A stretch of 64,000 bases of DNA from NCBI GenBank assembly GCA_023252195.1, contig JAHEXI010000001.1, positions 558,001 to 622,000 of the forward strand, read 5' to 3'. Numbering within the stretch: position 1 is the stretch's first letter; each line of letters begins with the position of its first letter. Position numbers and translations under genes: made by a program. This document shows positions 1-8,606 of this stretch, one piece after another. The notes below the pieces were generated by a model. The model did no database searches, was not told the DNA's origin, and was given only the letters and a program-made list of their open reading frames with translations. This stretch comes from Pseudonocardiales bacterium (GTDB lineage: Bacteria; Actinomycetota; Actinomycetes; Mycobacteriales; Pseudonocardiaceae).

Positions 1-3
1 CGG

Positions 4-975
4 ATGCGGTTGCTGGTCACCGGCGGTGCCGGGTTCATCGGGTCCACGTTCGTGCGTCGGGTGCTTCAGGGTGCTGAACTGACATTGGCCGGTGCTGAGG
101 TGGTGGTGCTGGACAAGCTGACCTACGCCGGTAATGAGGCGAACCTCGCGCCGGTCGCGACCGAGCCGGCGCTGCACTTCGTCAAGGGCGACATTACCGA
201 TCAGCCGCTGGTCGCCGATCTGATGGTCGGCATCGATGCGGTCGTGCACTTCGCCGCGGAGTCACATGTCGACCGCTCGATCCTGGGTGCTGACCCGTTC
301 GTGGTGACCAATGTGGTGGGCACGCAGATTCTGCTGCAGGCCGCGCTGGAGGCGGGTGTGTCGCGGTTTGTGCAGGTTTCCACCGACGAGGTCTATGGGT
401 CCATCGAGTCGGGCTCGTGGTCCGAGAATCACCCGCTGGAGCCGAATTCGCCCTATTCGGCGTCCAAAGCCAGCGGTGATCTGCTCGCCCGGGCCTATGC
501 CCGCACCCACGGCATGGACGTGCGGATCAGCCGCTGCTCGAACAACTATGGGCCCTACCAATACCCGGAGAAGGTTATCCCGCTGTTCGTCACCAACCTG
601 CTTGACGGGCTGGCGGTGCCGCTATACGGCGATGGGCTCAACGTGCGGGACTGGTTGCATGTCGACGACCACTGCCGTGGCATCGCGCTGGTGCTCGAGC
701 GCGGTCGGGCTAGCGAGATCTACAACATCGGCGGGGGCACCGAGCTGACCAACACCGAGCTCACCGGCCTGCTGCTCGATGCTCTGGGCGCGGACTGGTC
801 GCAGGTTGCGCCGGTGGCCGATCGCAAGGCCCATGATCGCCGATACTCGGTGGACTGGACGAAGATCCGCACCCAGCTCGGCTACACCCCTGAGGTCGAC
901 TTCGCCCAGGGGCTGGCCGAGACGGTGCGCTGGTATGCCGAGCACCGGGACTGGTGGGAGCCCTTGAAGGCATGA
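4..975 (+). CDS. rmlB: dTDP-glucose 4,6-dehydratase RmlB
   Basis: This enzyme converts dTDP-glucose to dTDP-4-keto-6-deoxyglucose, the second step of dTDP-L-rhamnose synthesis in the cytoplasm. The 323-residue protein is an extended short-chain dehydrogenase. It opens with the NAD-binding glycine motif TGGAGFIG (residues 6-13) and carries the YSASK catalytic Tyr151/Lys155 pair. The family segment SRCSNNYGPYQYPEK follows. The ATG lies at the very start of the window and gives the normal N-terminus, so the gene looks complete, but its promoter is outside. Its stop overlaps the rmlD start as ATGA, so the two are translationally coupled. Confidence 0.95.
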   Translation: MRLLVTGGAGFIGSTFVRRVLQGAELTLAGAEVVVLDKLTYAGNEANLAPVATEPALHFVKGDITDQPLVADLMVGIDAVVHFAAESHVDRSILGADPFVVTNVVGTQILLQAALEAGVSRFVQVSTDEVYGSIESGSWSENHPLEPNSPYSASKASGDLLARAYARTHGMDVRISRCSNNYGPYQYPEKVIPLFVTNLLDGLAVPLYGDGLNVRDWLHVDDHCRGIALVLERGRASEIYNIGGGTELTNTELTGLLLDALGADWSQVAPVADRKAHDRRYSVDWTKIRTQLGYTPEVDFAQGLAETVRWYAEHRDWWEPLKA

Positions 976-1856
976 ACTTGTCACTGTTGGTGACTGGTGC
1001 GCGTGGTCAGCTCGGTCGGGATCTGGCGGCGGCAGCTGACCGTGCCGGGATCATCCGGATCCACGCCCCGGGCTCGGCCGAGCTCGACATCACCGATCCG
1101 GCAGCGGTATCTAATGCAATTTCACTGGCTGGGCGCGGCAGCCGGCTGGTGGTGATCAACGCGGCGGCCTACACGGCGGTGGACGCCGCCGAGCGCGAGG
1201 GTGCTGCGCGGGCCCACGCGGTCAATGCGCAGGGTCCCGCGAACCTGGCCCTGGCCTGCGGGGCCCATCAGGCGCATCTGGTGCACATCTCGACCGACTA
1301 CGTCTTCGCCGGCAACAGCGCGGGGCCCAACCAGGTGGAAGACCACACGGCGCCGCGAACTGTGTACGGCCGAACCAAGCTCGCGGGGGAGCGGGCGGTG
1401 CTGGACTCCGGTGCGTCCGGGCATGTGGTGCGGACCGGGTGGCTCTACGGCGCGCACGGCGCCAACTTCGTCCGCACCATGGCGCGGATGGCCCGCCGCG
1501 ACGACCCCGTCAGGGTGGTTGACGACCAGCACGGCAACCCCACCTGGACGGCGGATCTCGCCGAGGGCCTGATCGCGCTCGCGCTGGCCGCGGACCGGGT
1601 GCCGGCCGGCGTGCTGCACTGTGTCAACGGCGGCGCCACGACCTGGTTCGGACTGGCCAGGGCCGTGTTCACCGAGATCGGTGCCGACCCGGGCCGGGTA
1701 CGGCCGTGCAGCACCGCCGAGTTCCCGCGGCCCGCGCCACGCCCGGCGAACTCGGTGCTGGACACCGCCAGCTGGACCGTCGCCGCCCTACCCGAGCTGC
1801 GCCACTGGCGGGCGGCGCTGCACGCCGCCGTCGCTGCCGGAGCGCACGCTAGCTGA
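972..1856 (+). CDS. rmlD: dTDP-4-dehydrorhamnose reductase RmlD
   Basis: This enzyme performs the last step of dTDP-L-rhamnose synthesis, the NADPH-dependent reduction of dTDP-4-keto-rhamnose. The N-terminus LLVTGARGQLGRDL holds the Rossmann motif. The catalytic YGRTK motif lies near residue 131 and is preceded by the typical STDYVF segment. A GTG at 954 is in frame, but ATG 972 overlaps the rmlB stop (ATGA) and gives a normal N-terminus, so it is preferred. The product is 294 residues, usual for the family. A strong hairpin follows the stop. Confidence 0.94.
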   Translation: MNLSLLVTGARGQLGRDLAAAADRAGIIRIHAPGSAELDITDPAAVSNAISLAGRGSRLVVINAAAYTAVDAAEREGAARAHAVNAQGPANLALACGAHQAHLVHISTDYVFAGNSAGPNQVEDHTAPRTVYGRTKLAGERAVLDSGASGHVVRTGWLYGAHGANFVRTMARMARRDDPVRVVDDQHGNPTWTADLAEGLIALALAADRVPAGVLHCVNGGATTWFGLARAVFTEIGADPGRVRPCSTAEFPRPAPRPANSVLDTASWTVAALPELRHWRAALHAAVAAGAHAS

Positions 1857-1869
1857 CGTGCCGAGCGTC

Positions 1870-1928
1870 GTGAACTCGACAGCACCGACCTTTTCGCCCC
1901 GCCAAAAGGTCGGTGCTGTCGAGTTCAC
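1870..1928. terminator. 25-bp perfect inverted repeat between convergent genes
   Basis: Arms 1870-1894 and 1904-1928 are perfectly complementary over 25 bp with a 9-nt loop. The left arm starts GTGAACTCGACAGCACC. It sits between the end of rmlD (+) and the end of the DUF4185 gene (-). It has an internal T4/A4 tract at the loop but no long U tail. Placement suggests a bidirectional terminator. Confidence 0.8.
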
Positions 1929-1949
1929 GGCACACGTCGGCCGGCGGGG

Positions 1950-3074
1950 TTATTTCAGGGCGCTGCGTATGGCGCTGGCCGGCAGTTTGGCGTGCATCAT
2001 CATGACGTTGTAGCTGCCGTACTGGGTCATCGTGAAGTAGATGTCCGCGCCCTTGGAATCCGGATCGAAGAAAGCGCCGTAGAGGTCCGGGTACTCGCGC
2101 GATGTGGCGACCGGAATCTCGTCGCTCCACGGTCCAGCAGGCTGCGGCGCCAACCGGACCACGATCTCCTTGCGCGACTCGTCGAGATACATCATCTCCC
2201 AGCTCTTGAGAGTCTGGTCGTAGCGCACCGACAGCTCACCCACCGGCCCATCGACGATCGGGGTCGCGATCGCGCTACTGCCCCGTTGCCAGCTTTTCCC
2301 GGTCCAGTACTCGTAGGCGGATTGGTCGAGCAGTTGCTGCTCGGGGACGCGGGCGACGTGGGCGTCACCGAAGCGGCCATTGGGCGTGCCATAGGCGTAG
2401 ACGAAACCGTCCCGCCGGGCAAAGGCGATCATCTGAAACTGATCGTCGAAGCCTGCGGTGTTCGGCCGGCGCGCGCTGGAGGCGTCTTTCCAGGTCTGAC
2501 CTCCGTCGTCGGAGTAGGCGATACCACTGTGGTTGGTGAGCCATTGGCCTGGCTGGGTGAAGCTGCGGATGGACATGTAAGCCAGGTAGTTGCGCCCGCT
2601 GACGTTGATGCCGCCGGTCGGGATCTTGGTCATCTCGACGCCGTCCTTCTTCAGCGACGGCAGCAGCTCCTTGGCATGGCCCGGGCGGTCGGTGACGTAG
2701 TCGTTGAACGACATGCCGTTGGACGGATTCCGGTCAGTACTGCGGGCCAGCGTGTTCGAGCGCCAGTCGATCGTGCCGGGGTTGGCGAATCCGCTGCTGA
2801 TCCCGGCCCATCCGAGCCCGAAGGTGTCGCCGAAGGCGGCCAGGATCTGCCCTCGCTCGTCGGTCCACATGATCCCGAGGTCGGTGCCCTTGACCTGGTA
2901 CCGCGTCTCGGTTGAGTTGATCGACTGGGCACCGGTCAACACGGCGACCGGGTTCGCCCCGCCGAGCGGAGCGGTCTGCGCCACCCCAGGCGCTGCTGCG
3001 CTGACCGTGACTGCTACAGTTGCCGCGCCCAGAGCCGCTAAGATGGCCCCGATCTGAGTTCGGCGAGTGAGCAT
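1950..3074 (-). CDS. Secreted DUF4185 domain protein
   Basis: This is a probable exported protein of 374 residues. It starts with a Sec signal peptide: MLTRRTQ, a hydrophobic AILAALGAATVAVTV stretch and a likely cleavage after an Ala-rich segment. The rest matches the DUF4185 family, a beta-propeller-like fold, with sialidase-like phrases such as SDDGGQTWKDA and AYGTPNGRFGD. ATG 3074 is chosen over the open frame to 3233 because a GGAGGGGGAGGA ribosome site is next to it and the signal peptide starts there. DUF4185 proteins occur in actinobacterial envelope regions, but the substrate is unknown. It may act on or bind surface polysaccharide made by neighbouring transferases (inference). Confidence 0.85.
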   Translation of the reverse strand: MLTRRTQIGAILAALGAATVAVTVSAAAPGVAQTAPLGGANPVAVLTGAQSINSTETRYQVKGTDLGIMWTDERGQILAAFGDTFGLGWAGISSGFANPGTIDWRSNTLARSTDRNPSNGMSFNDYVTDRPGHAKELLPSLKKDGVEMTKIPTGGINVSGRNYLAYMSIRSFTQPGQWLTNHSGIAYSDDGGQTWKDASSARRPNTAGFDDQFQMIAFARRDGFVYAYGTPNGRFGDAHVARVPEQQLLDQSAYEYWTGKSWQRGSSAIATPIVDGPVGELSVRYDQTLKSWEMMYLDESRKEIVVRLAPQPAGPWSDEIPVATSREYPDLYGAFFDPDSKGADIYFTMTQYGSYNVMMMHAKLPASAIRSALK

Positions 3075-3320
3075 CGTCCTCCCCCTCCTGTACGAATGCG
3101 CGCGCCATCGCGCGGGCGCAGTCATGCGCCAGCGTTTGACGTAGCTGAATGCGATGGCCCCCAGCACTCGAATGGGGGTGACCGGCCTTCCTCGGAGCCT
3201 TCGGCGTAGCTGTGTGCGACCTACGCCTATCATAACGGCTTGGTAACGCTGCTCCGCTACTCCCCGTGGGTGAAACCTATCCCGGTGTATCCGTCATCGG
3301 TGGGCAGTGTGTTCGTCACT

Positions 3321-3349
3321 GGTGACGTGTGAATTCTTCACACGTCACC
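3321..3349. terminator. 13-bp hairpin over a glycosyltransferase stop codon
   Basis: Arms 3321-3333 (GGTGACGTGTGAA) and 3337-3349 are perfectly complementary with a 3-nt TTC loop. The minus-strand stop codon of the glycosyltransferase ending at 3338 lies inside the right arm. It probably terminates that gene before the DUF4185 gene. The rest of the 3075-3337 gap shows no gene. Confidence 0.65.
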
Positions 3350-4468
3350 GGCCCAGTCGCGGGCCTTCCGGTAGGCGCGGACCGTTGCGTCAGCACAGCC
3401 TCGCCAGCTGTAGCCGGCCGCGTGCGCGCGTCGGGCGGCCGCCCCGGCGGGGTCACGGGTGGCGCCGTCCGCCCTGGCCAGGGCGGTAGCCAGGGCGGCG
3501 GGGTCGCCCGGCGGGACGAGGGCGGCGAGCCCACCGGCGACCTCTCGCAGTGCCGGCAGGTCGGAGCACACCACCGGTATCCCGGCCGCCATCGCCTCCA
3601 GTACCGGCAAGCCGAAGCCCTCATCGCGTGACGGCAGCACCACCGCCGTCGCGCCAGCGACCACGCAGCGCAGGTCAGCCTCGTCGAGATAGCCCACGGT
3701 GTGCACCCTGGACGAGGTCGTCAGCGCCGGACCCCAGCCTGCCGGCCCGGTAAGCACCAGCGGCGCGAGCTCACGGCGTGACCGGTGCGCCTCAAGTAGC
3801 ACGTCGAGGCCCTTTCGCGGTTGCGCTGCCCCGACGAACAGCAGGTACCGCGGTGGCAGACCCAGCGTGGCGCGCAGTGCTTCGGTGGGCGCCACAGCGC
3901 TTGACCATGCGCGATCCACCCCCAGCGGGGTGACCACGACCTGCTGTTCCGGGACGCCGAGCCGGCGGGTCACCTGCTGCGCCACCGCGTCGCTGGGTGT
4001 GCAGACGATCGCCGCGCGGGCCACCGAGCGCTGGACCAGCGCGGGCAGATCACGCTGCGGCGGGGACAGAAAGTCTGGTCGGTCCAGAAACGCCAGGTCG
4101 TGCACGGTTACGACGCCGCGCGCCCGAGTCGACGGTGGCAGTACGAAGTTAGTCGCGTGCAGCACATCGGCGTTGCCGGCGAGCAGCTCGGTGGGAGGCC
4201 AGTCCACACTGTGCCACAACGCCCGCAGCACCCTGGCTGGGACCGGGCCGCCGCGCACTGCGACCCCAGCGGGTACCGCGCCGCGCAGCTCGATCTGCCC
4301 GCGAGCGGTGAATGCGGTCACTGTGACGTCCACGTCGCAGCGGGCCGCCAGTTCCCGCAGCAGCGCGGCGGTGTAGCGACCGATCCCGCTGCGCTGTCCG
4401 AGCAGTGGCGTGCCGTCGATCAGCACGCGCAGCGGGCGCTCGGCGGGTGGTGAGCAATCAGTGCACAT
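3338..4468 (-). CDS. Family 4 glycosyltransferase
   Basis: This is a retaining GT-B fold glycosyltransferase (GT4) of 376 residues. It begins with PLRVLIDGTPLLGQRSGIGRY, the usual N-terminal loop of rhamnosyl or mannosyl transferases of this group. The nucleotide-sugar motif PSRDEGFGLPVLEAMAAG with the E-x7-E pair is near the C-terminus, and YLLFVGAAQPRKGLD marks the start of the second domain. Start 4468 (ATG, MCTDCSPP) is preferred over the open frame to 4522, though the exact start is unsure. The donor is not readable. The rml and man genes nearby make dTDP-rhamnose or GDP-mannose plausible. Confidence 0.85.
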   Translation of the reverse strand: MCTDCSPPAERPLRVLIDGTPLLGQRSGIGRYTAALLRELAARCDVDVTVTAFTARGQIELRGAVPAGVAVRGGPVPARVLRALWHSVDWPPTELLAGNADVLHATNFVLPPSTRARGVVTVHDLAFLDRPDFLSPPQRDLPALVQRSVARAAIVCTPSDAVAQQVTRRLGVPEQQVVVTPLGVDRAWSSAVAPTEALRATLGLPPRYLLFVGAAQPRKGLDVLLEAHRSRRELAPLVLTGPAGWGPALTTSSRVHTVGYLDEADLRCVVAGATAVVLPSRDEGFGLPVLEAMAAGIPVVCSDLPALREVAGGLAALVPPGDPAALATALARADGATRDPAGAAARRAHAAGYSWRGCADATVRAYRKARDWAGDV

Positions 4469-4554
4469 CGGTGTGACCGTAAGCCACCGGGTTGATTGAT
4501 CAAATCCGCCGCAGATGTTCAACCGGGACGCACCTCGGGTATGCCTTGCTAGAC

Positions 4555-5049
4555 ATGAACTTCAATCCGCGCTGGCTCAGCGAGCCATTCGACGACGTGC
4601 GGCCGCCGTTGCAGCTGCAGATGGTTGCGACCGACCGTAACGTTTCGCTGGCGCGGCGCCGGTTGCGCGACTGGCTCACCGCCGACGTTTCTTCCGAGCT
4701 GGTCGACGATCTCGTGTTGGCGGCTTATGAAGCGATGACCAACGCGGTAGAGCACGGCTACGCTGACTGCCCGCACGGGCCGGTGCGGCTACAAGCACGC
4801 CGGAGCAGTGACCACGTCCTGATCACCGTCTCAGACGACGGTAGCTGGCGGGTTCCCATCAACGACCATTTTCGCGGCCGTGGTCTGTCGTTGATTCGCC
4901 TGCTCGCCGACGATGTCCACATCGCCGCCGGTCCCGACGGCACCGTCGTGCGCCTGTGGGCCGAGGCGCCCTACGAGGGCTTAGCCCACCTCCGGAGCCG
5001 TCCGGCGGCTCGCCGGGCCACCTCGTTGGGGCCACCGGCGGCGAGGTAG
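4555..5049 (+). CDS. RsbW-like ATP-binding protein (anti-sigma kinase family)
   Basis: This 164-residue protein has a HATPase_c fold of the serine-kinase anti-sigma type. The N box is EAMTNAVEHGY, followed by ITVSDDGSWR and a glycine-rich RGRGLSLIRLLAD lid. Such proteins bind a sigma factor or phosphorylate an anti-anti-sigma factor, but no sigma or STAS partner is next to it. It is divergent from the 3338-4468 glycosyltransferase. Its last 79 bases overlap tail-to-tail with the minus-strand gene ending at 4971. ATG 4555 is chosen; a TTG at 4492 is also in frame. An orphan regulator inside a glycosyltransferase cluster is unusual. Confidence 0.8.
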   Translation: MNFNPRWLSEPFDDVRPPLQLQMVATDRNVSLARRRLRDWLTADVSSELVDDLVLAAYEAMTNAVEHGYADCPHGPVRLQARRSSDHVLITVSDDGSWRVPINDHFRGRGLSLIRLLADDVHIAAGPDGTVVRLWAEAPYEGLAHLRSRPAARRATSLGPPAAR

Positions 5050-7457
5050 GAGAGCGCCAGTGCGGCATCGCGGCGCAGCGCGCCGGTCACCCTGGTCCGC
5101 GGGTCGGGTGCGGTCAGCGGGGTGCCGCGCAACCGGTCAGGCGCGGGCCGCGGGTGCCGGCAGAACTCGACCAGCGGCGCCAACACCGTCTCCCAGGTGA
5201 AGCGCTGGGCCACTGCCGCGATCCGGTCGCGGCAACCGGCCGCGAAGTCTTCGTCGTAAAGCACCCGCTGCAGCGCCGCTGCCAGCGCCGTCGGATCTTG
5301 CGCGGGCACCACCATACCGAGTTGCTCCGCTGCGACGAGCTCAGCGAAGGCGTCACCGTCGGTGGTGACGATAGGTAGCCCCGCCCACAGGTAGTCCAGC
5401 ACCCGGGTCCGGAACGCGAACGTGGTCTCGACGTGCTCGAAATGGGTGGTGACACCGGCGTCGGCGTCGAGCAGCCAGTTCTGCCGGTCGGCATAAGGCA
5501 CCCAGGTTTCGTTGAAGAACACCTGCTTGCCGGTCAGGCCCAGGGTCTGGGCGAGCCGCCGGGTCTGGCCTGCCATACCCATCTCAGGCACGTCGGGATT
5601 CGGGTGGCGCATCCCGAGGAAGACCAGGCGCAGGTCCGGGTGCTCGACGTGCAACGCGTGCACGGCGTGCAGCAGGGTCAGCGGGTCGAACCAGGAGTAC
5701 ACACCGCCCGCCCAGAGCACGACTTTCTCCCGCGGAGCCCGCCCTGATGACCCCAGTCCCAGCGTGTCGCGCAATCCGAGACCGGTGCGCTGCGGTGGTT
5801 TCCCGGACAGCCCGAATGGCGCCACTGCGAGCAGCGAGCGGGTTGTCGGGTCGGCGTCGTAGACGGTGGGGGACAGCCGCCCGATCGCGGCCAGATGTCC
5901 GAGCCAGAAATGCCGCTGCCGCTGCGAGGCGCACAGGAAGAAGTCACCGCGGCGCAGCTGGGTGGACAACACCGCGGTGACCGCGTCGACGACCTTGGCG
6001 CGCTGATCGTCAGCCAGATCGCGGCCCTGCTCGAGTTGCTCAAGGTGCATCGGGTCGTAGATATCGGCGATCACGATGTGGTTGGACGTCTTCAACGACG
6101 GTACGTGCTCGAGTACGTGGCCTTGCAGGACTACCAACTGGGCCCAGTCCAGCTCGGGGCCCATCGACCGGGGCGCTACCTGCCGCACGTCGAACTCGGC
6201 TGGAGCCGGCAGGCTGTGCTGGTTGAGGCTGATCAGGCGCACGTCGTGCTCGCCGGAGAGCACCTCGGCCATGTTCCAGGCCCGGATCGCCGGCCCGGCC
6301 ATCCGCTGCGACACCGCGTCCGCGGTGATGATCAGGATCCGCCGGCGAGCCCCGTACACCTGCGCGACGCCGAGTGCCTCGACGATCGCGTCGTGCGCGA
6401 GCAGGTAGGGGACCTCGGGGGAGGTGCGCTCCAGGGCGTTGCGCATCAGCGGCAGCAGATCGGCGTCGGTGCGAACCCGGGCGGCCTGCTCGACCCGCCG
6501 GGACGCAGCCAGCGCGGGCAACATCTCGACGAAGCGGTCGATGGCGTAGATCCCGGCCATGGTCACCCGGGGTACTTCCATCGGGCCGGGGGTTTCCGTT
6601 CCGGGGCTGCGGCGGGTCATCTCCAGCTCGGTGGGGTCGCACTCGCCGCGGGCGGTGGCTCGCCGCACGGCCAGGGCCAGCGCCGCAGGCAGCACCGTGG
6701 CCAGCGTCTCGTCGGAGACGTTCTTGTACAGGGCGGCGAGCGCGTTGCGTTCCAGCAGGTAGGTCTCGCGCGCCGGGTCGGCCCCGCGCAGCGAGGCATG
6801 GTGGCGGTGATAAGCGATCGACCGCGGCTCGTAGCGCACCCGGTACCCGCGCAGGTTCAGCCGCCAGCCGAGGTCGACGTCCTCGCAGAACATGAAGAAC
6901 CGCTCGTCGAACCCGCCGAGTCGCTCGAAGACCTCGCGCCGGACCAGCAGCGCGGCGCCGGTGCCGAACAGCACGTCGCGGGCGGTGTCGTGGGCGCCGT
7001 CGTCGGGTTTACCGATGTGCGGCTTGTACCCCATGCCGTACCAGGTCAGGCCGCCGTCGACGTAGTCGATCCGTTCGCCGTCCCAATCGAGCACCTTGCT
7101 GGCCACTGCCGCGACGCCTCGATCGTCCCGTAGCACCTCGGCGGCGGCGCGCGCCCAGTCGCGGTGCGGTCGGGCGTCGCTGTTGAGGAAACCGACGATC
7201 GAGCCGGTGGCGTGGCTGACCCCGAGGTTGCAGCCACCGGCGAAGCCGGTGTTGGTGGCCGAGCGGATCAACCGGGCCTGCGGCACCGCGGCGGCGATCC
7301 GCTGCGCGCTGCCATCGTCTGACGCGTTGTCCACGCAGATCAGCTCGAGCCCCTCAGCGGGCCAGTCCAGCTCGTCGCGCAGCGCCCGCAGGCACGCCAC
7401 GGTGTCGTCCGCACCCCGATAATTGACCACCACCACCGACACCGTGCCCTCATTCAC
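4971..7457 (-). CDS. Bifunctional GT2-GT4 glycosyltransferase
   Basis: This 828-residue protein carries two glycosyltransferase modules. Residues 5 to about 270 are a GT2 domain (SVVVVNYRGADDTVACL, ICVDNASDDGSAQRI, MFCEDVDLGWRLNLRGYRVR), of the rhamnosyltransferase type. About residue 370 onward is a GT4 domain starting ILIITADAVSQRMAGPAIRA, with ADIYDPMHLEQLEQGRDL and WAGLPIVTTDGDAFAELV. The two modules probably add consecutive sugars to one acceptor at the membrane (inference). The start MNEGTVSVVVVN fits the GT2 N-terminus. Its 3' end overlaps the RsbW-like gene. No transmembrane segment is evident. Confidence 0.88.
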   Translation of the reverse strand: MNEGTVSVVVVNYRGADDTVACLRALRDELDWPAEGLELICVDNASDDGSAQRIAAAVPQARLIRSATNTGFAGGCNLGVSHATGSIVGFLNSDARPHRDWARAAAEVLRDDRGVAAVASKVLDWDGERIDYVDGGLTWYGMGYKPHIGKPDDGAHDTARDVLFGTGAALLVRREVFERLGGFDERFFMFCEDVDLGWRLNLRGYRVRYEPRSIAYHRHHASLRGADPARETYLLERNALAALYKNVSDETLATVLPAALALAVRRATARGECDPTELEMTRRSPGTETPGPMEVPRVTMAGIYAIDRFVEMLPALAASRRVEQAARVRTDADLLPLMRNALERTSPEVPYLLAHDAIVEALGVAQVYGARRRILIITADAVSQRMAGPAIRAWNMAEVLSGEHDVRLISLNQHSLPAPAEFDVRQVAPRSMGPELDWAQLVVLQGHVLEHVPSLKTSNHIVIADIYDPMHLEQLEQGRDLADDQRAKVVDAVTAVLSTQLRRGDFFLCASQRQRHFWLGHLAAIGRLSPTVYDADPTTRSLLAVAPFGLSGKPPQRTGLGLRDTLGLGSSGRAPREKVVLWAGGVYSWFDPLTLLHAVHALHVEHPDLRLVFLGMRHPNPDVPEMGMAGQTRRLAQTLGLTGKQVFFNETWVPYADRQNWLLDADAGVTTHFEHVETTFAFRTRVLDYLWAGLPIVTTDGDAFAELVAAEQLGMVVPAQDPTALAAALQRVLYDEDFAAGCRDRIAAVAQRFTWETVLAPLVEFCRHPRPAPDRLRGTPLTAPDPRTRVTGALRRDAALALSYLAAGGPNEVARRAAGRLRRWAKPS

Positions 7458-7537
7458 GCGCCGAAGCGTGCCCCATCCCGCATCAGGTTTTTCCCCCGGC
7501 CCACCGTTGTGGCCGCAACGTCAACAGCACTGTGTCT

Positions 7538-7597
7538 CCCGAGCTCTACAGCAGAGCTGCCGGCCGTGGCGTGGACAGCGCTGCTGTGGAGCTCGGG
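7538..7597. repeat. 22-bp imperfect hairpin, dispersed-repeat member
   Basis: Arms 7538-7559 and 7576-7597 pair over 22 bp with two imperfect positions. The element lies between the start of the GT2-GT4 gene and the end of the GT2 gene at 7640. Its right arm matches, on the opposite strand, 21 of 22 bases at 46348-46369, which is part of another hairpin. It may be a terminator and a copy of a dispersed palindromic repeat. Confidence 0.7.
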
Positions 7598-7639
7598 AAC
7601 TACAGAGCCCTTGGGGGCGGGAGGCTTGCCGATGCGGGA

Positions 7640-8554
7640 TCAGGGGCGGGTGGACCAGGTGGTCCAGACGGCGGCGCGAGGAACCGTCGCGCGTTGGGTG
7701 ATGCGGTGGCGGGCGAGCAGGGTGGCGGGTAGGTGGGTCGCTAGCTCCGCCAGCACTTGTAGTCGCAGGGCGAGCGCGAAGTTGGGGGTTTCGGGACGGT
7801 GCCGGCGAAACGGTAGGACCAAGGTCAGGACGGCGAAGCGGGCCAGCTCGCGGGCGGCCACCCTGGCAGGGGCGCAGCGCAGCAACACCAGCAGCCGGTT
7901 GCGCTCATTCCAGCGGTGGAAGGTGGCCGTGCCGTGCCGGGCGGAGGCGCCCCCGACGTGCTGGACCCGGGCGCCGGACACGGCGACGATCTGATGGCCC
8001 GACAGTCGCAATCGCCACGATGTGTCGGTGTCCTCGTAATAGCAGAACAGCGACCCCGGGACACCGCCCGCGGCGCGCAGCGCGTCGGAGCGCAGCAACG
8101 CGGCGCCACCGCAGAAGCCGAACGGCAGCGCCCTGGTGGTGTCGCAGCCGTAGCCGATGCGGGTGAGCGCGACGCCGGTCGAGGTCACGGTGCCGTCTCC
8201 GGTGTGCAGCACCGAGGACGCGGCGGCGGCCCTGTCATCGTCATCCAGCGCCTGCTCCAGCGCCGCGAGCCACCCCGGCTCAGGCTGCGCGTCATCGTTG
8301 AGCCAGGCCATGAACGGCGTGCTGACGTGCGGTAACGCGGCCGCCAGGGCGCCGGCGTAGCCGATGTTGCGGGTCATCCGGAGCACTTCGGGACGGTGCG
8401 GGGCAATCTCCTGCGCGGTGCCGTCAGTCGAGGCGTTGTCGACCACCAGCACCCGGTGCGGGCAGGTTTGAGCGGCTAACGCGTTCAGGCAGCGCCCGAT
8501 CAGACCGCGTCCTCGCCAAGTGACCACGACCACCGTGGTTCGCGAGCGTGACAC
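7640..8554 (-). CDS. Family 2 glycosyltransferase
   Basis: This 304-residue inverting GT-A transferase shows VVVVTWRGRGLIGRCLNAL, LVVDNASTDGTAQEI, the metal-binding WLNDDAQPEPGW segment (DDA standing for DxD) and FCYYEDTDTSWRLRLSG. The pattern is that of actinobacterial rhamnosyltransferase-like GT2 enzymes. The open frame runs up to 9727, but that part is antisense to the next gene. The first residues of the domain begin at GTG 8554 (VSRSRTTVVVV). It is divergent from the GT4 gene at 8607, with only 52 bp between them for both promoters. Confidence 0.85.
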   Translation of the reverse strand: MSRSRTTVVVVTWRGRGLIGRCLNALAAQTCPHRVLVVDNASTDGTAQEIAPHRPEVLRMTRNIGYAGALAAALPHVSTPFMAWLNDDAQPEPGWLAALEQALDDDDRAAAASSVLHTGDGTVTSTGVALTRIGYGCDTTRALPFGFCGGAALLRSDALRAAGGVPGSLFCYYEDTDTSWRLRLSGHQIVAVSGARVQHVGGASARHGTATFHRWNERNRLLVLLRCAPARVAARELARFAVLTLVLPFRRHRPETPNFALALRLQVLAELATHLPATLLARHRITQRATVPRAAVWTTWSTRP

Positions 8555-8606
8555 GGGGCGTGACGGTACCCGTGCCGCCCGGCACGCTCGTGCCACACTT
8601 CGGCGC

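Noticed and set aside
5895-7133. 412-codon plus-strand open frame
   Set aside because: It is antisense to the GT2-GT4 gene and shows repetitive Gly/Arg/His composition typical of shadow frames.
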